A stretch of 37,112 nucleotides of DNA from a virus: the IMG/VR virus record IMGVR_UViG_3300035583_000002, positions 1 through 37,112 of that record, one strand, 5' to 3'. Of the stretch, positions 31,931 to 37,112 are shown one piece after another. The notes beneath the pieces are model-generated. The model ran no database searches and was not told the origin of the DNA. It saw nothing but the letters and a program-made list of their open reading frames with translations. Position numbers and translations under genes: made by a program. Each line of letters starts with the position of its first letter. Within the stretch, counting starts at the first letter, position 1.

Positions 31931-32246
31931 TGGAATCCTTCTTGATCCCGTTGATCACGATAGAAACAGAAAGCTTCTCTCCGCCCGCGCCTACCAGCTC
32001 AGTTCGGTTGAGCTTTGGAACGAAATGTTCACCAAGGGAGAGTAGTAGCTCGAGCGCTTTGGCTGGATTCGTTTTTGCTGCGCGTTTAAACCACTCATTC
32101 GCGAACGGTATCTGGACGTTGAATACGGCCTGGAAGGCTTCACGGGCAGACCCAGTTACTCCATTCGGTACACCCTTGGGGCGGCCGGGACTTCCCCCAA
32201 CTTTGAGGTTCGCGAGACTTTTTGGGTTCGCTTTCCTCGCTATCAT
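31923..32246 (-). CDS. Small terminase candidate (DUF5681-like start)
   Basis: 107 residues. The N-terminus GGSPGRPKGVPNGVTGSA is the DUF5681-type motif that I associate with phage packaging-region proteins. A helical body (FANEWFKRAAKTNPAKALELLLSLGEH) follows, then a C-terminal GGEKLSVSIVING. Position before terL suggests DNA recognition during packaging, but no HTH is obvious. An alternative is an unrelated conserved protein. Confidence 0.6.
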   Translation of the reverse strand: MIARKANPKSLANLKVGGSPGRPKGVPNGVTGSAREAFQAVFNVQIPFANEWFKRAAKTNPAKALELLLSLGEHFVPKLNRTELVGAGGEKLSVSIVINGIKKDSNE

Positions 32247-32305
32247 TTTCCGTTTTTCGCCTTACCGGCTCTTACGTTTGCTCTTTTTGCAGCCCATATA
32301 CGCGC

Positions 32306-32334
32306 ATTGTTTTCGTTTCGTGCCAAAATGTCAA
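32306..32334 (-). promoter_or_regulatory. Candidate sigma70 promoter for packaging genes
   Basis: On the minus strand: TTGACA (32334-32329), 17-bp spacer, AACAAT (32311-32306). It lies in an A/T-rich 84-base gap after RusA and before the small-terminase candidate. The -35 is perfect; the -10 has four of six matches. Confidence 0.5.
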
Positions 32335-32732
32335 GCTTCTAACTTATATGGCTGCCATTTTGGTATGAAATCACTTGGGCGAACGCAGATCTCGACGCGC
32401 GGGTGGTCTCTGTCAACGCAGCGCTGGATTGCCAGCCTCTGAATCTGCGAGTCGTCCAGGTAGACGATTCCATTCATGGCGTCGAGGGTCGACTTCACTG
32501 GACCGTCGATGTCGGAGCGTGAAGTGCGGAAGGTGAAGCACAGCGAGACCTCGACTGGGCGGGTGTTGGGTCTCTCTCCCCGCATGGCCCGTCGGGCACA
32601 GATCCGGATTGCGTCCTGGTAGGCCTTCGCGGTCGAGGTTTTGGCGAGCCCGGCCCGCTTTCCGAATCGGACGACCCGGTAGGTCTCGTTTACGCCGATC
32701 GGATTCACCGGGACGGTGAAATTGACGTTCAC
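32331..32732 (-). CDS. rusA: RusA-type Holliday junction resolvase
   Basis: 133 residues from GTG 32732 (GTGA overlap). The RusA signature is intact: D74 and D76 in SDIDGPVK with K80, D84 in STLDAM, and D93/D94 in YLDDSQI. These match the D70/D72/K76/D91 catalytic set of E. coli RusA. It cuts four-way junctions so concatemers can be resolved before packaging. Directly upstream of the packaging genes. Confidence 0.92.
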   Translation of the reverse strand: MNVNFTVPVNPIGVNETYRVVRFGKRAGLAKTSTAKAYQDAIRICARRAMRGERPNTRPVEVSLCFTFRTSRSDIDGPVKSTLDAMNGIVYLDDSQIQRLAIQRCVDRDHPRVEICVRPSDFIPKWQPYKLEA

Positions 32733-32893
32733 TTTTTCCCCTTCCTGGCCTCATCGAGCCGGTCGAGCAGATACTTTGCCTTCTGGGCGTGAGCGTCCCA
32801 GGGGTCCGAGAGATCGATCGCGAGCTGCTCGCGCAGTTGCCGCTCGAGGTTCCGAGAGATGGTCAGCGGCCCACGGTTTGTCCGTTTTCTCAT
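32729..32893 (-). CDS. Small basic helical protein
   Basis: 54 residues, from ATG 32893 (MRKRTNRGPLTIS), which overlaps the preceding stop as ATGA; this favours it over a start at 32956. One or two charged helices (LERQLREQLAIDL, AKYLLDRLDEARKG). Function unknown. Confidence 0.55.
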   Translation of the reverse strand: MRKRTNRGPLTISRNLERQLREQLAIDLSDPWDAHAQKAKYLLDRLDEARKGKK

Positions 32894-33063
32894 ATGTTCA
32901 CCCACCGGTAATACAGGAACCAGCGAAGAGCGAATCCAGGCGCGAGTGTCCACCATGGGCGCCGGAAGTAGAGTGAGCCCCAGGGTGTTCGGAGCCGGAA
33001 GACGTGCACACCGATGGCGAATTGAAGTCGGCCGGTCACGCGCGGATTGAAATCGGTCGTCAT
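32890..33063 (-). CDS. Small Trp/Arg-rich protein, 57 aa
   Basis: ATG 33063 to TGA 32890, joined by ATGA overlaps to the genes on both sides. Without it the two couplings would be unexplained. The peptide starts MTTDFNPRVTGRLQF and is rich in Trp, Phe, Tyr and Arg (YFRRPWWTLAPGFALRW). Possibly membrane-associated. Not recognised. Confidence 0.6.
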   Translation of the reverse strand: MTTDFNPRVTGRLQFAIGVHVFRLRTPWGSLYFRRPWWTLAPGFALRWFLYYRWVNI

Positions 33064-33287
33064 CGTTCGTCCTCCGGTCCCTCGAGAAGCCCGCGCATCA
33101 GGCGGGCATATCGGCTCGTTGGATTTCTCGCGCTATAGATCACGCGCGCGCGTTGGTAAGGATCGCGCGCCCGCGCGTTGGCGGCATTCGGTAGAGGGTG
33201 ACCGACCCCCACCCGCCTTCTGGTACGGGTTAGGCCCAGTACCTCTCCGAATCGCTCTAAAACCCTTATAGAAATGGGGTCGCTCAT
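33060..33287 (-). CDS. Small basic hypothetical protein
   Basis: 75 residues from ATG 33287, directly after the stop of the small membrane protein. Starts MSDPISIRVLERFGEVLGL, then an Arg-rich middle and a final helix (SRYARLMRGLLEGPED). Function unknown. Confidence 0.5.
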   Translation of the reverse strand: MSDPISIRVLERFGEVLGLTRTRRRVGVGHPLPNAANARARDPYQRARVIYSARNPTSRYARLMRGLLEGPEDER

Positions 33288-33503
33288 TCAAGGAATCGAT
33301 TCTTGGGTTGGGGCCGAGACCTTCCGCGCCACCCACGGAAGCAGCTCTGGGGGGTATCCGGAGGCAATGTCCCGGACGACCGTCGGCCGAATCTTGCATC
33401 GGTTATGCCTTGGCGCATGCTGGTCGAACCATCGGGCGACCCGAATCCAAGCAAGTATCTCGAGCGCGAAGGCGATCCCGATCAGGATGTAGAACAGGGT
33501 CAT
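33288..33503 (-). CDS. Small membrane protein
   Basis: 71 residues, from ATG 33503, which overlaps the ATPase stop as ATGA; a longer in-frame start at 33548 is less likely. One N-terminal span (TLFYILIGIAFALEILAWI), then a basic soluble part (FDQHAPRHNRCKIRPTVV). Function unknown. Confidence 0.55.
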   Translation of the reverse strand: MTLFYILIGIAFALEILAWIRVARWFDQHAPRHNRCKIRPTVVRDIASGYPPELLPWVARKVSAPTQESIP

Positions 33504-34156
33504 GGCTGGAGCTCCAACGCCAGCACCGGCGCCATCGCGTTGATCCAACCATGCCCGAGTCGCGCCGAGATCCGTTTTCCCGCTCCCGCGCAGTACTGCG
33601 CCTGAAACTGCACACGGTCGAGATTGGTCGTGATGATCGTTCGAGCGTTTCCGTCGAATCGAGTCACGAGCAGGCCGATGATTCGCGCCTTCACGCGTTC
33701 GTCTCCCGGCTCAAGTCCGAGATCATCGAGAACCATCACGCCCGAGTTCTCGTTTTTCTTCCAGAAGGCCGGCTGGAAGATGTTGTCAAACGCTGACGGT
33801 GCGTGAATCCATAATCCGTCAAGAGGGTGACTTCCGACTTCGACCACTTCATCTCGGACCCAGTACCCGTACCAAACGCCATCGACACAGGCCTTGTACG
33901 CTCCGTCATCTCCCTCGTAGCAATTCACCATCGCGGTGATTTTCCGTCCAGGAGATCGAGCGTTCGCAGCCAACCACCCAGCCGCCGTGCTCTTCCCGCT
34001 CTGCGTCTGTCCGGAGAGAATAATCAGCGTCTCATTTCGATTCCACGCGGTTTGCGCTTTCCGCAGCAACGGCCGCTCGAGGTCCAGATTATTGCTCATG
34101 AGCAGGTCGGCGATCCTCGCCGGCATCCGCATTCCATCCAGTCGCTCTCGAGTCAT
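33500..34156 (-). CDS. DnaC-like ATPase (helicase loader type)
   Basis: 218 residues. Walker A SGQTQSGKST (48-57), Walker B VMVLDDLG (140-147) and a sensor-like RTIITTNL (about 171-178) identify an AAA+ protein of the DnaC/IstB type. It would load or replace a replicative helicase at the phage origin. The preceding gene, overlapping by four bases, is an initiator-like protein. No helicase is coded in the window, so the host helicase is the likely target. Confidence 0.8.
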   Translation of the reverse strand: MTRERLDGMRMPARIADLLMSNNLDLERPLLRKAQTAWNRNETLIILSGQTQSGKSTAAGWLAANARSPGRKITAMVNCYEGDDGAYKACVDGVWYGYWVRDEVVEVGSHPLDGLWIHAPSAFDNIFQPAFWKKNENSGVMVLDDLGLEPGDERVKARIIGLLVTRFDGNARTIITTNLDRVQFQAQYCAGAGKRISARLGHGWINAMAPVLALELQP

Positions 34157-35232
34157 TGTTTCTCTCCGTAAATACCATCGCCATCGAACCCTTCCCCGTC
34201 GAGACGTTTTCCGGTGAGGAAATCAATCCGGCCGCAGTACGCGTCGAACTTCCCAACCGGTTGAGCCGATCCCTTCCCCGCATTCACCCGTCCCCCGTTT
34301 CCGCCGTCCTGCGCGCGAGCAAGCCACGCGCTGAAATACCTACGGGCCCCACGGAACGTCTTGCGCTTGGTCGGATTGTCGGCTGCCCACTGCGCGGCGC
34401 GCTTGAGCTCACGCGGCACGTCGACGCCCGGATATGCAGCCGCCCACTCGGCCGCCAAGGATTCTCTAACCGTGAACTCTTTTCGGGTGGTACCAACGCA
34501 CTGCATCGTGACGACCGGAGGGCCAACGCCTTCCGGGAAGGTCTCCGGTTCGTCGGGAACCGGGGAAGGGGGCAGTTCGGCGTCTATCGCAAACGCCTCG
34601 GTCTGCTCCCCTCCCCCGGAATCCGGGGCGGGCGGCGGCGGAACTGCCGCGGGGGGAATGATTTCCGGACTCGAGAGCTCGAGCGGTTCGGCCACCTGGG
34701 CGAAGCCGAGCGTTTTTTTCGGCTCCGCCCCTGTAGCAATTACGGAGATCTTAGATCTTTGGGGTGTTGTTGGAGTTGGAGATGAAGATGCATCTGAAGA
34801 TGGATCTGGTATGGCGTTATTTTGCGTAACGGATCCGTTACGAACCGTTACGTTACCGTTATTGTGACTGTTTTTCTCTCGGTAACGTTTTTGGCGCCGA
34901 GCATTTGCCTCGGCCTCATTATCTTTTGATAATAGTTCCCGGTATTTACCGTGGTTCAGCACCATCCACCCACCGTCTACTTCAGCAACCCTACGCCCCT
35001 CGAAATCCTTCGATCGTGAGTACGGGTCCGGGAACTGGAATTTCCGAAGCGCCTCCTCGCATTCGTCGATTGTGACGCCCGCTGTGTGAGCGAGACCTGG
35101 GATCGAGCCCTCCACTACCCCGGTCTTCCCAGCGAGGGCGAGCATCGTGATCCACACCACTTTCGTCGAGCTTGGCTCCTGCCAAACAGTCGATTGGAGA
35201 ATCGAGGAAAACAGCTTCGTATAGCCGCTCAT
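34153..35232 (-). CDS. Replication initiator-like protein (phage O/DnaD type)
   Basis: 359 residues. The first ~100 (MSGYTKLFSSILQSTVWQ..., VVWITMLALAGKTGVV, IPGLAHTAGVTIDECEEALR) match the N-terminal winged helix of phage replication proteins. A GWMVLNHGKYRELLS segment and a basic stretch (ARRQKRYREKNS) follow. A long disordered Pro/Ser region (about 130-240) leads to a C-terminal helical domain. The next gene is a DnaC-like ATPase, a standard pair. Low-complexity Asn/Ser in the middle fits a linker. Confidence 0.75.
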   Translation of the reverse strand: MSGYTKLFSSILQSTVWQEPSSTKVVWITMLALAGKTGVVEGSIPGLAHTAGVTIDECEEALRKFQFPDPYSRSKDFEGRRVAEVDGGWMVLNHGKYRELLSKDNEAEANARRQKRYREKNSHNNGNVTVRNGSVTQNNAIPDPSSDASSSPTPTTPQRSKISVIATGAEPKKTLGFAQVAEPLELSSPEIIPPAAVPPPPAPDSGGGEQTEAFAIDAELPPSPVPDEPETFPEGVGPPVVTMQCVGTTRKEFTVRESLAAEWAAAYPGVDVPRELKRAAQWAADNPTKRKTFRGARRYFSAWLARAQDGGNGGRVNAGKGSAQPVGKFDAYCGRIDFLTGKRLDGEGFDGDGIYGEKQ

Positions 35233-35561
35233 TTTTTATTCCAATCCGGGATCGAACACTGCTCGATCGGCTGGCTTTCTATCCGAGCCGAGCGCATTCC
35301 ATCTTCCATACCTTTAGTGATTCCAAGATCTATGTAGACCACGGTCGCGTCAGCCTTGGCTCCCCAGTGGAACCCAGCCGCCATCCCGAGAGTGCGCTCT
35401 GACTGGATGTCGTCTCGGAGTACGCCTGGTTGGGTGTAGAGTAGATGGCTCGCGAACGGCGCCTCGCCGCGCATAAGGCAATCACGCATCGCGGCCCGTG
35501 CGTACGCGACGTTCCGCTCAATGTCGCCCGCGTAGGGCGATTCAATCACTACGAGGCGCAT
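35229..35561 (-). CDS. DUF7768-like (deoxyribosyltransferase-related) protein
   Basis: 110 residues from ATG 35561 (GTG 35564 also overlaps the previous stop). The start RLVVIESPYAGDIERNVAYARAAM and later GEAPFASHLLYTQPGVLRDD and TVVYIDLGIT match the small DUF4406/DUF7768 family, which has a nucleoside deoxyribosyltransferase-type fold. The role in phages is not established; nucleotide handling or NAD-type signal binding are guesses. Found just before the replication genes. Confidence 0.72.
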   Translation of the reverse strand: MRLVVIESPYAGDIERNVAYARAAMRDCLMRGEAPFASHLLYTQPGVLRDDIQSERTLGMAAGFHWGAKADATVVYIDLGITKGMEDGMRSARIESQPIEQCSIPDWNKK

Positions 35562-36031
35562 CACCCGGCCCTCCCTGCGCTGTACCGCGCAACCAATTCC
35601 CGAAACTCCGCCGTGTCGCCAAGTCCACTCGCGTGGTGAAGCAGCTCATGCTCGAGCGCCGTATCGGCGATCGTCTGCGGGATGAACACCCCGAACCCGG
35701 TGCTGACCTCGATCCAGGGGTGTGTCCATTCGTCGTCGGTGTGGTATAGGCCGCACGCGGTTTTGCCGTCCGAGAGCACAATCGGTCCCGCGACGAATAT
35801 AATCACGATTGGCTTCATCTTCACGCCCAGGAAGGTCTCGACCCGCCGGGCCAACTCGAGCGTCTCGGAGATTATCGAGGTGTCCATGATCTGAAAACCA
35901 ATATTCCCAGACCAAATAGACGCCTCGGGCGCATCCCTCTTCTGCCGCGCACGGCGGATATCGAGGACGATCGCGACAACGCACGCGATCGCGGCCAGAC
36001 ACCCGGCTATAATAAGGATCACCGTCAGCAT
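35561..36031 (-). CDS. Membrane-anchored HExxH protein, putative metallopeptidase-like
   Basis: 156 residues from ATG 36031, overlapping the zinc-ribbon stop. One N-terminal span (about 2-23, LTVILIIAGCLAAIACVVAI). The soluble part has PWIEVSTGFG and then DTALEHELLHHASG, an HExxH motif with a further His. The order of motifs matches the lipoprotein at 9756-10280, so the two look like diverged copies. If active they would act outside the inner membrane. Third zinc ligand uncertain; family not recognised. Confidence 0.7.
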   Translation of the reverse strand: MLTVILIIAGCLAAIACVVAIVLDIRRARQKRDAPEASIWSGNIGFQIMDTSIISETLELARRVETFLGVKMKPIVIIFVAGPIVLSDGKTACGLYHTDDEWTHPWIEVSTGFGVFIPQTIADTALEHELLHHASGLGDTAEFRELVARYSAGRAG

Positions 36032-36168
36032 TGGCGCCTTTCGGCCGCTCGCTCGCGGGCCAGCCGGCCGCAGTACGGGCACGGCGCTTTTTCTACGGCC
36101 CGTTCGGCGAGGCAGCTCGGGCAACCGCGCGGGTCGACGGTCGGCATCCGACAGCGAGGGCAAATCAC
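36025..36168 (-). CDS. Small zinc-ribbon protein, 47 aa
   Basis: I start at GTG 36168, which overlaps the repeat-protein stop as GTGA, rather than the in-frame GTG 36219. CPRC, GCPSC and CPYC knuckles make up to six Cys in 47 residues, enough for one or two zinc sites. It follows the repeat protein and may belong to its functional group or simply be a small adaptor. Confidence 0.65.
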   Translation of the reverse strand: MICPRCRMPTVDPRGCPSCLAERAVEKAPCPYCGRLARERAAERRQC

Positions 36169-37112
36169 GTTTCGGTCCTTGGTCGATATTGCTTTGAGTC
36201 GATGATCCCAAATGTCCACGCGACGGCCCGCGCGGCCGTTTCGATATCTGGAGGAACTCTCAAAAAATAGGTCTTCCTCGATCCATCTGATTCGGGTGTC
36301 GAGTTGATCACCTCGACCATGACAATCGGTTCATCGCCTGGCTGCTCTTTACGCCATAGTTTTCCGCGCTTCGATTGATTCACCAGTAGCGCTCCAGAAT
36401 CCTTCAGGTACCGACCGTGGCCATACTGATCGACCATCACACGGCGAATTTCCGCGTTGGTCTCGGAGTCGATTGATTGAATCGTAATCGATTTTGGCGA
36501 CTCAATTATATCCGCCGGAACCCGTACACCATGCACTGCGTAGATCTTCCAGCCGTCCGGATAGGACACAGCTGGACCGCCAATCGAGTGAAGACGACCA
36601 CGATCGTCGCGTGTCAAAAACGAGTGCCTTTCACTGACCCAGCAAATATTTGCGTGTGGGATTGCCCATCCAGCGGATTTCGCCAGTTCGCACAATCCGG
36701 TGATTTTTTCGGTTTCTTTTTCGAGGCCAACCACCTCACGGAAATAATCGTAAAACGACAACCATCCCGCATCGTGCGATCCATAAACCGAAGCCCCGAC
36801 CGAAGCCCCGACCGAATCCCAGACCGAAGCCCGGACCGAAGCCCAGACCGAAGCCCCGACCGAATCCCCGACCGAATCCCCGACCGAAGCCCCGACCGAA
36901 TCCCAGACCGAAGCCCGGACCGAAGCCCGGACCGAATCCCCGACCGAATCCCCGACCGAAGCCCGGACCGAAGCCCGGACCGAAGCCCCGACCGAAGCCC
37001 GGACCGAATCCCCGACCGAATCCCCGACCGAAGCCCGGACCGAAGCCCAGACCGAAGCCCCGACCGAAGCCCCGACCGAATCCCAGACCGAAGCCCGGAC
37101 CGAAGCCCGGAC
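36165..37112 (-). CDS. Tetrapeptide-repeat protein (DUF6745-like), repeats and C-terminal domain, cut by window edge
   Basis: The open frame enters at the right edge and reads the array as V-(R/W/G)-(A/D)-S units in phase, then [19 protein letters not shown], and ends at TGA 36165. TTG 36761 is therefore an internal codon, not the start. The non-repeat C-terminal domain (~205 aa) contains [53 protein letters not shown] and AVAWTFG, which I recognise as DUF6745-type. The N-terminus is at 1-307. No catalytic motif is evident. The gene is third after an HTH regulator and a small His-rich gene, and is followed by GTGA-coupled zinc ribbon and membrane genes. Confidence 0.87.
   Translation of the reverse strand, partial: VRASVRASVWDSVGASVGASVWASVRASVGDSVGDSVRASVGASVRASVRASVGDSVGDSVRASVRASVWDSVGASVGDSVGDSVGASVWASVRASVWDSVGASVGASVYGSHDAGWLSFYDYFREVVGLEKETEKITGLCELAKSAGWAIPHANICWVSERHSFLTRDDRGRLHSIGGPAVSYPDGWKIYAVHGVRVPADIIESPKSITIQSIDSETNAEIRRVMVDQYGHGRYLKDSGALLVNQSKRGKLWRKEQPGDEPIVMVEVINSTPESDGSRKTYFLRVPPDIETAARAVAWTFGIIDSKQYRPRTET
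36787..37112 (-). repeat. Long 12-bp tandem array, 27 units plus 2 bases
   Basis: Consensus ACCGAAGCCCCG, with no insertion or deletion through 27 units. Only two positions vary: base 7 (G or T) and base 11 (C, G or A). In the coding frame these give Ala/Asp and Gly/Arg/Trp. From the N-terminal side the (second, third) residues read RA RA WD GA GA WA RA GD GD RA GA RA RA GD GD RA RA WD GA GD GD GA WA RA WD GA GA. The pair RD never occurs. All six frames are open here, so frame choice rests on the flanking protein. Confidence 0.95.

Noticed and set aside
36165-36761. Independent gene starting at TTG 36761
   Set aside because: The frame continues upstream through the array to ATG 307; the TTG has no ribosome-binding site.
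36787-37112. Plus-strand Thr-Glu-Ala-Pro or Pro-Lys-Pro-Arg repeat protein
   Set aside because: The frames are open only because the 12-bp unit contains no stop; they do not join to plausible flanking protein, while the minus-strand V-x-x-S frame does on both sides.
36787-37112. Minus-strand Gly-Phe-Gly-x repeat
   Set aside because: It runs into a short unrelated tail and a stop just beyond the array, and has no good start at the other side.
36787-37112. CRISPR array or iteron origin
   Set aside because: Units are contiguous with no spacers, and the array is in frame within a gene; an additional origin role cannot be excluded but has no support.
1-37112. Frequent CTCGAG/GAGCTC words
   Set aside because: They mostly arise from Leu-Glu and Glu-Leu codons in GC-rich genes; no positional pattern seen.
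1-37112. Integrase, tRNA, or CRISPR features
   Set aside because: Looked for and not found; the HTH switch alone does not prove a temperate lifestyle.

Overview
The window looks like one complete genome of a short-tailed (podovirus-like), tailed double-stranded DNA phage. It is about 37 kb and GC-rich, and its two ends lie in the same 12-bp tandem repeat, so the contig probably closes into a circle. The podovirus reading rests on a large terminase, a portal, a capsid gene with a scaffold, an adaptor plus beta-propeller nozzle pair, several Ala/Gln-rich internal-virion-type proteins, and no tape-measure or sheath gene. A Gram-negative host is inferred from a lipoprotein signal, a TM-anchored coiled-coil protein beside the endolysin, and several Sec-type signal peptides. 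I see no integrase, DNA polymerase, RNA polymerase, tRNA or CRISPR array.

Layout. A divergent control region (about 829-957) separates two transcription units. The plus-strand unit (958-10280) holds many small proteins coupled by ATGA/GTGA overlaps, an unusual number of them with Cys-x2-Cys knuckles. It also holds a YqaJ-type exonuclease with an adjacent annealing-type protein, a DUF5710-like protein behind its own promoter, a multi-zinc-knuckle/HTH protein, and a lipoprotein with an HExxH motif. The minus-strand unit runs from 828 leftward, through the contig junction, and on from 37112 down to 10241. Its order is: HTH regulator, a His-rich 100-aa protein, a tetrapeptide-repeat (DUF6745-like) protein, zinc ribbon, membrane HExxH protein, DUF7768-like enzyme, replication initiator-like protein, DnaC-like ATPase, RusA resolvase, terminase, portal, exported proteins, lysis genes, scaffold, capsid, adaptor, nozzle, internal virion proteins and tail fibre. 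The two units converge and overlap by 40 bp at 10241-10280.

The most unusual system is at the contig junction. A protein carrying at least 27 copies of a Val-x-(Ala/Asp)-Ser repeat, encoded by a perfectly phased 12-bp array, sits third in a cassette after an HTH regulator and a small His-rich protein. Its gene is cut by the window edges, so the two parts appear as separate entries and only make sense when joined. The left end of the window shows a six-unit version of the array between both unique flanks; the right end shows 27 or more units. Within the array only two nucleotide positions vary, and in the coding frame both change the amino acid.
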